A stretch of DNA of 64,000 bases from Actinomadura geliboluensis (GCF_005889745.1 NZ_VCKZ01000002.1:1-64000), one strand, 5' to 3'. Counted from the first letter of the stretch, positions 52,217-61,370 are shown. The notes: generated by a model not told the origin, from the sequence alone. Program-made: numbers and translations.

Positions 52217-52420
52217 ATGAAGGCGAAGAAGGGTGACTGGGTGATAGTCCGCGGCCACCAGGTCGGGGAACCGGACCGCAAGGCGTTGATCACCGAGGTG
52301 CACGGCCGGGATGGGGCACCGCCCTATGTCGTCGAATGGGACGACGGGCACACGAGCACGTTCTACCCTTCCTCGGACGCCGTCATCGAACAGCACCCGG
52401 CGACCAGTTCTCCGAGCTGA
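52217..52420 (+). CDS. DUF1918-domain protein
   Basis: 67 residues with the DUF1918 pattern: GDWVIVRGHQVGEPDRKALI, then DGAPPYVVEWDDGHTSTFYP. This small beta-barrel family is common in actinobacteria, often near stress or dormancy genes; its function is unknown. GAGAGGATC precedes the ATG. It is the left edge of the stress/dormancy-type island. Confidence 0.88.
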   Translation: MKAKKGDWVIVRGHQVGEPDRKALITEVHGRDGAPPYVVEWDDGHTSTFYPSSDAVIEQHPATSSPS

Positions 52421-52505
52421 GAGCTGCCGGACCGATGCGCGGGAGGCGCAACGGGGCGCGTCCCCCCGCACGTCTCCGGCGGGTGTCTCGTAGGCACGGG
52501 GGCGG

Positions 52506-53861
52506 TCAGGATGCCGTGCCGCGCCGCGGTCGTCTCGCGGGCGGCATGCGGGAGGTGAGCTCCGCGCGGAGGCGGTCGCGGCAGCGCCTGAGCTCCTGGC
52601 TGAGAGTGACGGTGACGGTTTCGGGACCGCGGAACCGGATGACCTGGTCGGGCAGTGCGGCGACGTCGGCGGCGCGCCGGTCGCGGGCGGCCTGCAGCGA
52701 CTCGGTGCGGGCGATGCGACGTCCGGACTCCATGACGGGGACGAGCAACGGCTCCATGTCCGCGGGGGCGGGTTCGTCGAGGAGCGTGACGAGGTCGCCC
52801 AGCGCTCCTCGGTACACCTGCTTCGCACCCGGCGCGGTGGCCTTTCCGGCGGACAATTTCATTACGGGCCTGTCACCGTAAGCCACCAGCTTGTAGGCGC
52901 TGTCCACATAGGGGGCGTCTGCGGACACCCCCATTTTCGTGCCCACACCGTAAACGTCGATGGGTGCTCGGGCGGCGGTGAGCTGGGCGATCCGGTATTC
53001 GTCCAATCCGCCGCTGGCCACGATGCGCGTCAACGCCATGCCCTCCCGGTCCAGCAGGCGCCGAGCCTGGACGGCCAGGGCGCCGAGGTCTCCGGAGTCG
53101 AGGCGGATCCCGGCGAGGTGTGCTTGTCCAGCGCGGCGGGCGGCGCGGATGGCCGCCTTGATGCCGCCGATGGTGTCGTAGGTGTCGACCAGCAGTGTGG
53201 TGCGGTCGGGGAAATCGGCGGTGAAGGCCGCGAAGGCCGCGTCTTCGTCGGGGAACGCCTCGATGTAGGAGTGGGCCATGGTGCCGGTGGCCGGTATGCC
53301 GTACCGGCGGGCGGCCTCGACATTGCTGGTGCCGGCGAAGCCGGCGATGTAGGAGGCGCGGGCGACCGCGAGCGCGGCGTCGATTCCCTGAGTACGGCGG
53401 AAGGCGAAGTCGACGACCTGTGCACCACCGGCCGCCTGCACGCATCGTTCGGCCTTGGTGGCGATCGTGGTCTGGAAGCTGATGTGGTTCAGCAGGACGG
53501 TCTCCACCAACTGCGCCTCGGCGATCGGTGCCGTGACCTCCAGCAGCGGCTCGCCTGCGAACACCACACGTCCTTCCGGGACCGCCCGGACATCACCGGT
53601 GAACCGCAGCCGTTCCAGCGCCCGAAGCGCCGTGTCGTCGAAACGCTGCTCCGTCGCGAGGTAGTCGAGATCGTCCTGGGCGAAGCGGTAGTTCTCCAGG
53701 AATGACAGGCAGTCGGCCAGCCCGCAGGTGATCAGGAAGCCGCGGCCGGGCGGAAGATTGCGGACGAACAAGCTGAATGTTGCCGGCCCGCTCAAACCTC
53801 GCCGCAGGTAGCTCGCCGCCATCGTCACTTCGTACAGGTCCGTCAACAATCCGCCCGGCAT
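52506..53861 (-). CDS. pncB: Nicotinate phosphoribosyltransferase
   Basis: 451 residues; makes nicotinate mononucleotide from nicotinate, PRPP and ATP (NAD salvage). Family motifs: LLTDLYEVTMAASYLRRG, VDFAFRRTQGIDAALAVARA, AGTSNVEAARRYGIPATGTM followed by AHSYIEAFPDE (with the catalytic His), VDTYDT, IRLDSGDLGALA, ASGGLDEYRI and YGVGTKMGVS. The ATG at 53861 lies 10 bases after GGAGG. The short form resembles mycobacterial PncB2, a DosR-regulon member; together with the neighbouring USP, CBS and DUF1876 genes this suggests a stress-linked second NAD-salvage enzyme. Confidence 0.92.
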   Translation of the reverse strand: MPGGLLTDLYEVTMAASYLRRGLSGPATFSLFVRNLPPGRGFLITCGLADCLSFLENYRFAQDDLDYLATEQRFDDTALRALERLRFTGDVRAVPEGRVVFAGEPLLEVTAPIAEAQLVETVLLNHISFQTTIATKAERCVQAAGGAQVVDFAFRRTQGIDAALAVARASYIAGFAGTSNVEAARRYGIPATGTMAHSYIEAFPDEDAAFAAFTADFPDRTTLLVDTYDTIGGIKAAIRAARRAGQAHLAGIRLDSGDLGALAVQARRLLDREGMALTRIVASGGLDEYRIAQLTAARAPIDVYGVGTKMGVSADAPYVDSAYKLVAYGDRPVMKLSAGKATAPGAKQVYRGALGDLVTLLDEPAPADMEPLLVPVMESGRRIARTESLQAARDRRAADVAALPDQVIRFRGPETVTVTLSQELRRCRDRLRAELTSRMPPARRPRRGTAS

Positions 53862-54102
53862 CGGCCTCAATCCTCCTCAGGGAGTAGGTGGTCCCGCCGC
53901 GCCCTCGTACGCGTCCCGTTGGAGCCTGCCCCCTTGGCGCAGGGGCAACAGCTCCGTCGGTCCCCGGCCACGGGGATTGGCTTGGCACGTGTCATCTCTG
54001 TCTCTCAAGATCGCCAAAATAGGGCAAATTGTAGTCAAGTTGACCCGTTGAGGAGGTAACGGTGTATGAAGGGATGAATGGGACATCGGAAGGCGGTTCA
54101 CG

Positions 54103-54432
54103 ATGCCTGAACGACCACGAGTTCCAGGGTCCATCTACAAGCCGTACGAGGCGGTACGGAAGACGGAGGGCGCCGTGGCCGCCACTGCCGAAGTGGCCCG
54201 CCGGCCGGGAGTTGACCCGCAGCACATCGCCTGCGACCTGACCGACCGGCTCAATCGCCGTCTGTTCGGCGTGGCGTTTCGCTTGCAGGATGCGCTAGCT
54301 CACATCCAGGACCCTTACGCCGCGCAGCAGGTCCAAGCAGCTCTGGACGACTTGGACGTCGCCATCACCGAACTGCGTCGCGACATCTTCGACCTGCATA
54401 CCGCATTTGAAACGCTCGTGCATCAGCGTTGA
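54103..54432 (+). CDS. Stand-alone HisKA_3-like dimerisation domain protein, phospho-His absent
   Basis: 109 residues. Residues ~45-105 (DLTDRLNRRLFGVAFRLQDA, then DPYAAQQVQAALDDLDVAIT and ELRRDIFDLH) follow the dimerisation/phosphoacceptor helices of DevS/DosT-type sensor kinases. In those, the first helix carries the phospho-histidine (DLHD-x-VIQRLF); here that position is Thr (DLTD-x-LNRRLF). No ATPase domain follows and the gene ends cleanly. It could be a decoy dimerisation partner for a DosS-like kinase, or a leftover of one. GGAAGG precedes the ATG. Confidence 0.6.
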   Translation: MPERPRVPGSIYKPYEAVRKTEGAVAATAEVARRPGVDPQHIACDLTDRLNRRLFGVAFRLQDALAHIQDPYAAQQVQAALDDLDVAITELRRDIFDLHTAFETLVHQR

Positions 54433-54508
54433 TCATCTTTCCTGGCCGCCCCCGACTTTGCCATTCATTGCTCGGCTTCCAGTTCGCACCTCCCGCCGCG
54501 CCGGGTCT

Positions 54509-55186
54509 CTAGCGTCGCAGGTCTGTGCGACGCCGATGCGGGCGTACGCTGTCGTCCTCGTCGTAGTCGAGCTTGTTGATCACCCGGATGACGCCGTCGA
54601 CGGAGGCTGTGAGGCGTTCGGCGATCGGGACGAGGCTCGCCAGCGGCACACGGCCTCGCAGGGTGACCACGCCGTCGCGCACACTGACCTCCACCTCGGC
54701 GGGGTCGAGCCAGAGACTCTGGACGACGATCTCGTGGGTCACCTCGTTGCGGATCTGCGCGTCCGTCTGCAAGAAGACGCGCAGCACGTCGGCGCGGCTG
54801 ACAATGCCCACCGGCCGGCCGTCGCGGTCCACGACCGGGAGCCGCTTGAAACCGCGGCGGCACAAGGATCGAGCCGCCTCGGCGATCGAGGTGTCCTCGG
54901 TCGTGGTGACCGCAGGCGAACTCATGGCCTCTCCGGCCGTGGTGGCCTTGGGCGGTTCCCTCATGAGGCGCGATGTCCGGTGCGGCTCGCCGCTCTGGCC
55001 GGGCGCCGCCTTGCGGAGTAGGTCAGCCTCGGTCACCACGCCGATGACACGGCCCTCCCCGTCCACGACGGGTACCCCGCTGATCTCGCGATCGGCGAGA
55101 GCGCTGATCACGTCTTTGAAGGAGGCGTCGGGCGATACCGTCACGACATCGGAGGTCATGACCGTCCCCACTGTCGGTCGCTTCAT
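54509..55186 (-). CDS. Tandem CBS-domain protein with C-terminal BON domain
   Basis: 225 residues: CBS1 (VGTVMTSDVVTVSPDASFKD, SGVPVVDGEGRVIGVVTEAD), CBS2 (AMSSPAVTTTEDTSIAEAAR, KRLPVVDRDGRPVGIVSRAD) and a BON domain (about 150-215; VSVRDGVVTLRGRVPLASLV). CBS pairs bind adenosine nucleotides; the BON domain suggests membrane or ligand association. Similar to mycobacterial HRP1-type proteins plus BON. GGGAGA precedes the ATG at 55186. A DosR-box-like site lies at 55279-55292. Confidence 0.9.
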   Translation of the reverse strand: MKRPTVGTVMTSDVVTVSPDASFKDVISALADREISGVPVVDGEGRVIGVVTEADLLRKAAPGQSGEPHRTSRLMREPPKATTAGEAMSSPAVTTTEDTSIAEAARSLCRRGFKRLPVVDRDGRPVGIVSRADVLRVFLQTDAQIRNEVTHEIVVQSLWLDPAEVEVSVRDGVVTLRGRVPLASLVPIAERLTASVDGVIRVINKLDYDEDDSVRPHRRRTDLRR

Positions 55187-55278
55187 CTTGAACGGTCTCC
55201 CTTCCAGGATGTCCCTTCGTAATCGAGGCTGGTCGGACGCCGCTGGTAGAACCAGAGGGCGAAGGTCCCGGGGCACGG

Positions 55279-55292
55279 GGGACATAGGCCCT
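55279..55292. promoter_or_regulatory. DosR-box-like site upstream of the CBS-BON gene
   Basis: GGGACATAGGCCCT, an imperfect match to the mycobacterial DosR core GGGACTWWAGTCCC (9-10 of 14), 93 bases before the CBS-BON start. Confidence 0.35.
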
Positions 55293-55352
55293 GCCGGGAG
55301 CCGCACACCGGCTGCGGGCCTCCAGGCGAGCGACGCACGCGCGAGTTGAAGA

Positions 55353-56198
55353 TCAGCGGGCCGGAACGACCGCGACCGGGCACTGCGCGTGATGCAGGAC
55401 TCCGTGCCCTACGGAACCGAGTTGGGGCGAGCTCCAATGCCAGTCGTGGGTACCGACCACCAGCAGGCGGGCCTCGCGCGAGGCCTTGGCCAGCGCGGTC
55501 ACCGGATGCTCCAGAACGATTTCTTCGACGACGTTGACTCCCGGATACCGCCCCCGCAGTGGTCGGCACGCATTGAGGACCTCCTTCCTCAGCTCCGCTT
55601 CGACGTGCTCGGCGTCGGAGTAACCCGCCTCCAGGAAGGTCGCGAGCGTCTGCCACGCGTGGACGATGCGGAGCCGGACACGATGGAGCGCGGCGGAGTC
55701 GAAGGCGTAGCCGAGGACCGCGCCGAGATCCCGCACCGGGTCGACACCCACGAGGATCTCGCCGCGACCGGCTGCGTCTCCGCGCACGACCACCACCGGG
55801 ACGGTGGAGAGTTCGGCCATGCGCAGGCTCGTGGAGCCCAGCGGCAGTCCGGAGAAACCGCCCTGACCACGACTTCCCAGCACCAGCTCGAAAGCCTTCT
55901 CCGACTGAGCGCCCAGAGCCCGCCAGGCCTCCCCGCTCACCAGAGCGGTCGTCGTCGCGAGGTTCGGCCACCGTTCCCGGACGCGTTCGCGGGCGGCCGC
56001 CAAGATCTTCCTACCGGCCCGGGTGATGAGTTCGGCGATCTCGGCCTGCGCGATGGGCGCCGTCGCGGACGGCCAGCTCTGGAGGGCGTGGACTATGTGC
56101 AGCGGACGTTCGCGCAAGGCCGCCTCGGCCGCCGCCCAATCGAGTGCACGCGCCGACTCGTCCGAACCATCGGTGCCGATGGCGATCGGTGCGGACAT
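55353..56198 (-). CDS. Universal stress protein, two tandem UspA domains (copy 1)
   Basis: 281 residues. Domain 1 (1-145) has the full ATP-binding motif G-x2-G-x9-G-S (GSRGQGGFSGLPLGS); domain 2 (150-281) has a degenerate one (GTHDWHWSSPQLGS, Gly replaced by Asp). Tandem UspA proteins are typical of dormancy/hypoxia responses in actinobacteria. GAGGAGAG precedes the ATG at 56198. Lies just downstream of the second USP gene in the same direction. Confidence 0.92.
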   Translation of the reverse strand: MSAPIAIGTDGSDESARALDWAAAEAALRERPLHIVHALQSWPSATAPIAQAEIAELITRAGRKILAAARERVRERWPNLATTTALVSGEAWRALGAQSEKAFELVLGSRGQGGFSGLPLGSTSLRMAELSTVPVVVVRGDAAGRGEILVGVDPVRDLGAVLGYAFDSAALHRVRLRIVHAWQTLATFLEAGYSDAEHVEAELRKEVLNACRPLRGRYPGVNVVEEIVLEHPVTALAKASREARLLVVGTHDWHWSSPQLGSVGHGVLHHAQCPVAVVPAR

Positions 56199-56331
56199 CG
56201 AGCTCTCCTCATTCCGATCTGTGTAGCGGACCGTCCGGCAACGTCGGCTGTCGTGTCGTCCTCCGGTCCAGTCCCCGTGTAAAGATCCCGGCCGCGCCTC
56301 CTCTGCTTCGCTCCTCCGAAGTTCCTTCCGG

Positions 56332-57216
56332 CTATTCGGCCTGCTGTACCGGGACAACCGCGACCGGACAGGGGGCCTGTTGCAGCGCGGCCTGAGTGAC
56401 CGGACCGAGCAGCATCTGAGGCACCGCGCCGATTCCGCGGTCGCCCACCACCAGCAGGGCGGCGCCTTGGGCGGCATCGACCAGGGCTTGACGCGGCGGG
56501 TCGACGACGAACTCGGTTTCCAGCGGCACCTTGGGGTGCTGGCGTCGCCACGGCGCGACGGCCTGGTCGAACCGCGCCATCGCCTCGCTCCTGATCACCT
56601 GTGGATCCGTGAAGGGGACGCGGTCCGGGCCGGGGAGCACTGCCGGGTCCCACCAGCTGCATACCGCCGTCACCGACGCCTTCCGCAACGCGGCCTCCTG
56701 GAAGGCGAAACCGAGGGCCGCCGCACTGGCCGGCGAGCCGTCCACGCCGACCACCAGCCGCCCACCGTGCCCCCCGGCCTGCGGTAGGCCTGACCGTACG
56801 ACGATGACTGGCCGGGCAGCGAGGGCGGAGACCTGCACAGCGGTGGAGCCCACTGACAGGCCCTCGGACCCGCCGTGGCCCCGCGCCCCGAGTACGACCA
56901 GTTCGGCGTCACGGGCGGCCTGCTGCAGCACGGCGCCAGGCCAGCCGCGCTCCAGCCGCCAGTGGACGTCCATGTCCTCGGCCTGGGCATGGGCCTTGCG
57001 CACGCCCTCATCCGCCACGATCGCGGCCGCTGCACGGAAGATCTCGAGGGTGTCGTCGTCCGGCGGGCGAGACGGGTAGGGCCAGTGCCAAGCATGGCAG
57101 ACGGTGAGGGGAGCGCGGCGGAGTTCAGCCTCCGCCACCGCCCAATGCAGGGCCTGCTCGCCGGCGGGTGAGCCGTCGTACCCGACGAGGACGGTTCCCC
57201 CGTGATCATCGCTCAT
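56332..57216 (-). CDS. Universal stress protein, two tandem UspA domains (copy 2)
   Basis: 294 residues. Domain 1 motif GARGHGGSEGLSVGS is intact; domain 2 has GDRGIGAVPQMLLGP, with Pro for the last Ser/Thr. Domain starts VLVGYDGSPAGEQALHWAVA and VVGVDGSPASAAALGFAFQE. GGGAGGAGG precedes the ATG at 57216. In both USP copies only the first domain keeps the full nucleotide motif. Confidence 0.92.
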   Translation of the reverse strand: MSDDHGGTVLVGYDGSPAGEQALHWAVAEAELRRAPLTVCHAWHWPYPSRPPDDDTLEIFRAAAAIVADEGVRKAHAQAEDMDVHWRLERGWPGAVLQQAARDAELVVLGARGHGGSEGLSVGSTAVQVSALAARPVIVVRSGLPQAGGHGGRLVVGVDGSPASAAALGFAFQEAALRKASVTAVCSWWDPAVLPGPDRVPFTDPQVIRSEAMARFDQAVAPWRRQHPKVPLETEFVVDPPRQALVDAAQGAALLVVGDRGIGAVPQMLLGPVTQAALQQAPCPVAVVPVQQAE

Positions 57217-57675
57217 TCGTCGCCTCCTCCCGGGGGATGTGTCCAGCCTCGCCTGACGGAAACGGACTAGACGTCCGCCCCCGATGCCGCGAGGGACTCC
57301 TTGACTCGGCCTTCCGCCTTCGAATTGGATTGTCACCGGCCCCGCAGCCGTGGCGGTGGGCTGCGATGTGTCGGTCTGGTAGGACCAGGGCCACGCGCTC
57401 GGCCCACGACCACGCCGCCCGGCACCGACACCGAGGCTCTGTCGCGACCGCTGGGCCGGGTGCCGGTCCCGGACGACCGCATGACTCCCTGGCGCACCCG
57501 GTAAACACCGAGCATTCTTCTTCCGACATCACTCCTTGCTGCTTCGGGCTCGGCATCCCCACAGCCTGTGGAGTAACAAAAGATCAATGGCTCAGGAAAC
57601 CGCGTTTATTAGTGGTCTGCGGCAGGTACGGCTCGTGGTCGAGAGGTGACCTCTCCAAAGAGACGGAGCGATGCC
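57217..57675. other. Divergent intergenic region between USP copy 2 and DUF1254 copy 1
   Basis: About 460 bases with no gene. Contains GGACTAGACGTCC (57264-57276, dyad-like but with a 5-base spacer), AGGACCAGGGCCAC (57381-57394, weakly DosR-box-like) and a perfect palindrome GAGAGGT-G-ACCTCTC (57641-57655) at the edge of the next gene. No convincing promoter could be chosen. Confidence 0.35.
57641..57655. promoter_or_regulatory. Perfect 7-1-7 palindrome before DUF1254 copy 1
   Basis: GAGAGGT-G-ACCTCTC. The possible GTG start at 57646 lies inside it, which argues for a start further downstream and for an operator or mRNA hairpin here. Confidence 0.4.
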
Positions 57676-59268
57676 TTGCAGCAAGCCGAGCGGATCTCGC
57701 CTCAGGTCATGGAGTCGCTCTCGACGCCCGAGCGGGTAGAGACGCATCTGGGCACTCTGGAGTTCCCGCTGGGGAGGCCCACCGAAGAGACCGCCGACCG
57801 CGTCTACGACCATCTGGACCACATGCACGCCGTCCGGGGGTTCCTCGACGCGTACTCCGGGGTCAGCATGTGGGCGGCGCGCAGGGGCTTCCTTGAGGCC
57901 GGGGTCAGAGACCACGACGTCCTGCTCTTCTCGGAGTTCATGGATCCCGAGACGCTCGTGCTGACAGGGAATGCGGACACCGTCTATTTTGTGACATTTC
58001 TTGACCTGACTGAGGGGCCGCTGGTGGTGGAAATGCCGCCTCTCTCCCTCTGTTTTGTCAATGACATGTGGTACCGCTGGGTCGCCGACCCCGGCATGGC
58101 CGGGCCGGACCGCGGGGCAGGCGGCAGGTACCTCTTCGTGCCGCCCGGTTACGAGGGTCCTCTTCCGGAGGGCGGCTTCTTCATACGGCCAACCCGTACC
58201 ACGCGGCTCCTTCTGGGCGGGCGAGCGTTCCTGGAGGGCGACGACCCGAAGCCGGCGGTCCAGCGCATCAAGGAGGGGCTGCGCATCCACCGCTACGTCC
58301 CCGGGTTCTTCGGGACCAGCATCGGGGAGATCGTCACAGGGGGCACGGCCCCTCCGCCGCCGTGGACCGCCCAAACGTGGACCGCCGCGCTCCGCAGGCC
58401 CGACCCGCCGCGCTTCGTCGAGGGCACCGGGTTCCCCGTGAACACGGTCCCACCCTCCGACGCGACGTACTTCGACTTCGCGAGCGAGCTCGTGCACGAT
58501 CAGCCGGCCGAGGCGCTCGATGCCGAGATCGCCGGTGCCCTGGCCGCGATCGGGATCGCGAAGGGCCGTCCCTTCCAGCCGGATCCGCGAATGCGGAAGA
58601 TCCTCGCCGAAGCGGCCGCGGTGGGGAACGCCACGGCCCGTACCCTCGCCTGCCGCCCCCGCCCGGCTGAGGGGGCGCATTTCTACGGTGCGCCCTCCCA
58701 GTGGATCAACGGCCTGCTGGTGTCCGGCCACGATTTCATGACCCCGCCCCCGGACATCACCGACTGCGGCCTCGAACTCCGTGCGAGCGACGGCGCCCGC
58801 AAGCTCAACCTGCGGACCTGGTGGTGGTATCTGGGCGTGGGCATCAGCCCGGCGTTCACCGCACCGTTGCCCGACATCGGCTCGCAGTACCTGTTCGCGT
58901 TCGCGGACCGGCAGGACCGCGCCCTCGACGGAGGCCGGCACTACCGCTTGGTGCTTCCGCCGGACATTCCCGCTGCCCGTTTCTGGTCGTGCACCGTCTA
59001 CGACAACCAGACCCGCTCGATGCTCTCCACGCCGCAACGCTTCCCGCGGGCCGGCAGCCAGGACTATCCGACCCCGGCGGCGGCCGCCGCCGCGGATGGC
59101 ACGACCACGGTGCACTTCGGGCCCGACTGGCCCGACCGCGTGCCGGAGGGCAACTGGATCCAGACCGTGCCGGGCAGAGGATGGTTCGTGGTCCTGCGGT
59201 TGTACAGCCCCCTGCGGCCATTCTTCGACAAGACCTGGCGGCCGGGTGAGGTCGAGGCGGTGGGCTGA
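57676..59268 (+). CDS. DUF1254/DUF1214-domain protein, copy 1
   Basis: About 530 residues. N-terminal DUF1254 (LVLTGNADTVYFVTFLDLTE, GPLVVEMP, FVNDMWYRWVADPGMAGPDR) and C-terminal DUF1214 (GRHYRLVLPPDIPAARFWSC, TVYDNQTRSML, NWIQTVPGRGWFVVLRLYSP). Function unknown. Many relatives are exported, but no signal peptide is visible here. The start is uncertain: TTG 57676 has GGAG at 7 bases, GTG 57646 lies in a palindrome, and ATG 57709 has no ribosome site. Followed by a paralogue. Confidence 0.8.
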   Translation: MQQAERISPQVMESLSTPERVETHLGTLEFPLGRPTEETADRVYDHLDHMHAVRGFLDAYSGVSMWAARRGFLEAGVRDHDVLLFSEFMDPETLVLTGNADTVYFVTFLDLTEGPLVVEMPPLSLCFVNDMWYRWVADPGMAGPDRGAGGRYLFVPPGYEGPLPEGGFFIRPTRTTRLLLGGRAFLEGDDPKPAVQRIKEGLRIHRYVPGFFGTSIGEIVTGGTAPPPPWTAQTWTAALRRPDPPRFVEGTGFPVNTVPPSDATYFDFASELVHDQPAEALDAEIAGALAAIGIAKGRPFQPDPRMRKILAEAAAVGNATARTLACRPRPAEGAHFYGAPSQWINGLLVSGHDFMTPPPDITDCGLELRASDGARKLNLRTWWWYLGVGISPAFTAPLPDIGSQYLFAFADRQDRALDGGRHYRLVLPPDIPAARFWSCTVYDNQTRSMLSTPQRFPRAGSQDYPTPAAAAAADGTTTVHFGPDWPDRVPEGNWIQTVPGRGWFVVLRLYSPLRPFFDKTWRPGEVEAVG

Positions 59269-59454
59269 CCCGGCGCGGTGATCCGAAGACGTGACGGTCC
59301 GGACGGTGAGGTGCCAGGAGCATGAAGCCGCTGGCGTACACCGGCATCCACGGTGCCTAGAGGGCACGCGGGACGGCCGGGAGGTCCGGTTGGACGTCAG
59401 CGCGAGAACGACTGGAACGCAGCTCTCAGAGAAGTTGCTGTAGAGAGGAGCGCA

Positions 59455-60888
59455 GTGCCTCACATGAGCGACGCGCCCAGCCCGGGCATATCAGTTGAGA
59501 CCCTCGCGTCGATCAGCGTCCCGGATCGGCTGGAGACGGTCTTCGGCGCGATGGACTTCTTCGACGGCATGCCCCTGCCCGACACGGTCATCCGGAGCTA
59601 TGACGGGCTCGACCTGCTGCGGGGGATCGAGGTCTTTCTCAACTGCCTGCCCGGCGCCGCGATGGTGGCCATGCGGCGCGGGCTGCGGAGCCTCGGTATC
59701 GACTCCCGCACGATCGGCTACACGGCCCCGCGGTGCGGTTCGGCCCCCCTGTTGCTCACGGCGAACACCGAAACCGCGTACGGGCTGGCCTTCCTGGCGC
59801 TCGATCGGGACGGCCCGACGGTGATCGAGGTGCCGGAGGGCTCGCTGAGCGTTGTCGGCGACTTCTGGCAGCACTACGTCGCCGACATGGGGATCGCCGG
59901 ACCCGACGAGGGCAGGGGAGGCAAGTACCTCTTCCTGCCCCCCGGCTATGACGGCGACGTCCCGGACGGCTACTTCACCTCGCGGTCGCCGACCTTCGCC
60001 TGCTGGGCGACGTTTCGCTCGCTGGGCGGTGTCGAGAGCCTCCTCAAGACGCGGATGTACCCGCTCTCTGCCGCGGCCGACCCGGCCGAGCAGCGCTTCG
60101 TCAACGTCGCCGACTCCGTCTTCAACACGGTCCCCGCCAACGACTTCTCGTTCTTCGGGGAGGTGGACGAGATCGTTCAGGAGGAACCGCCCGAGGCACT
60201 GGACCCCGAGCGCGCGGGACAACTCGCCTCGATCGGCATCGTGCCAGGCGAGCCCTTCGGGCCGGACGACCGGATGCGCTCGATCCTCGCCGCCGCGGCG
60301 CGGGTCGGGTCGGGCCTCGTGCGGACGCTGACCTTCAAACCTCGCGACCCAAGTTTCTATTACTACCCGGGCAGTTCGTGGAAGAACATGTTCCCCTCGG
60401 GGAGCCACGAGTTCCTCTCGCCGCAGGGTGCGCGCCTGCTGGACGCCCGCGCCATGTACCATCACGCGGCGATCGTGGTCACGCCGGCGATGGCGACGGC
60501 GGCGGTCGGGGCCGGATCGCAGTACGCCTACACGGCAGAGGACTCCGCCGGCGCCTGGCTCGACGGCGGGAAGAGCTACACGCTCACCCTACCCAAGGAC
60601 ATCCCGGCGAAGGACTTCTGGGCCGTCGACGTCTACGACCCCCAGACCCGGTCGCTGCTGCGCACCGACGACCCCTACCCGAGCGTGAACAGCCTCTCGG
60701 ACGCCGTGCGGGCCGAGGACGGCGGCGACACGGTCGTCCACTTCGGCCCGACCGCGCCGCCGGGCAGAGAGACGAATTGGATCCAGACGGTCCCCGGCAA
60801 GGGATGGTTCGTCGTCCTGCGGCTCTACGGTCCGCTCGAAAGCTGGTTCGACCAGCGCTGGCGGCCGGGCGAGGTCGAACCGGCGTGA
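59455..60888 (+). CDS. DUF1254/DUF1214-domain protein, copy 2
   Basis: 477 residues, paralogous to copy 1 (LLTANTETAYGLAFLALDRD, GGKYLFLPPGYDGDVPDGYF, SYTLTLPKDIPAKDFWAVDV, NWIQTVPGKGWFVVLRLYGP). It is about 50 residues shorter, mainly in the region after the PPGY motif. The GTG at 59455 follows AGGAG at 5 bases; the ATG at 59464 is an alternative. No signal peptide. A 186-base gap separates the copies, so they may have separate promoters. Confidence 0.85.
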   Translation: MPHMSDAPSPGISVETLASISVPDRLETVFGAMDFFDGMPLPDTVIRSYDGLDLLRGIEVFLNCLPGAAMVAMRRGLRSLGIDSRTIGYTAPRCGSAPLLLTANTETAYGLAFLALDRDGPTVIEVPEGSLSVVGDFWQHYVADMGIAGPDEGRGGKYLFLPPGYDGDVPDGYFTSRSPTFACWATFRSLGGVESLLKTRMYPLSAAADPAEQRFVNVADSVFNTVPANDFSFFGEVDEIVQEEPPEALDPERAGQLASIGIVPGEPFGPDDRMRSILAAAARVGSGLVRTLTFKPRDPSFYYYPGSSWKNMFPSGSHEFLSPQGARLLDARAMYHHAAIVVTPAMATAAVGAGSQYAYTAEDSAGAWLDGGKSYTLTLPKDIPAKDFWAVDVYDPQTRSLLRTDDPYPSVNSLSDAVRAEDGGDTVVHFGPTAPPGRETNWIQTVPGKGWFVVLRLYGPLESWFDQRWRPGEVEPA

Positions 60889-60898
60889 GGTGGAGGCC

Positions 60899-61087
60899 GT
60901 GGGCGAGGCGATCGGTCAGGTGCTGTCGTACGGCGTCGGAGTGGCGCTGAGCCCGTTCCCGATCATCGGTGTGATGCGATGGACGCCGGCCCGAACGCGG
61001 CTCGTCGAAGGGACCGTGAGCAGGCGCCCCAGCACTGTTTCGACGTTCTCGCGCGTCACCCCGCCGGGCAGAAAGGATGCTCCGTAA
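60899..61087 (+). pseudogene. N-terminal fragment of a GAP/Sap-family membrane protein
   Basis: From GTG 60899 the frame encodes VGEAIGQVLSYGVGVALSPF and then PIIGV, the first membrane helix of GAP-family (Sap/GPL-addressing-like) transporters, which normally have about 220 residues and six helices. After about 25 residues the similarity ends and the frame runs into unrelated Arg/Thr-rich sequence and a stop at 61087. This is an internal deletion remnant. Confidence 0.5.
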
Positions 61088-61288
61088 TGCCACCGCCGAG
61101 GGCTGATGGCAGCGCAAGCGCGACGTCGCCGAGGCAGAGGAGGAGGGCGCATTCCGCACAGGGCCTTCGGGTCGGTCGGCGAGGACCATCGGGTGCTTCT
61201 GGCGCCGTCAGGACTCGAAGGATGCGGCGGGGCCGTGCGGGCTCGTCTGCGGCCATGGTCTTCGACGGGGCGTTGGTCGCCCGTGCGG

Positions 61289-61302
61289 GGGACGTTAGCC
61301 CC
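61289..61302. promoter_or_regulatory. DosR-box-like site upstream of the DUF1876 gene
   Basis: GGGACGTTAGCCCC matches 12 of 14 positions of the mycobacterial DosR core GGGACTWWAGTCCC and lies 69 bases before the DUF1876 start. Confidence 0.5.
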
Positions 61303-61370
61303 TGGGGCGGTCGGCGGCACCTGCCGACGATGGAGATGGAGGCCGATGCGTTCAGGTGAGGAGGTTCATC

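Larger units (their letters stand above)
60889..61370. other. Intergenic region with a truncated gene and a DosR-box-like site
   Basis: About 480 bases: the GAP-family N-terminal fragment at 60899-61087 and the box at 61289-61302. Nothing else is recognised. Confidence 0.5.

Noticed and set aside
54062-54240. Alternative short frame from GTG 54062 with GAGGAGG before it
   Set aside because: Good ribosome site, but the translation is Arg/Pro-rich and overlaps the better-supported HisKA_3-like gene in another frame.
56263-56276. Possible DosR half-site upstream of USP copy 1 (GGGGACTGGACCGG on the minus strand)
   Set aside because: Only the first half matches; not reported as a site.
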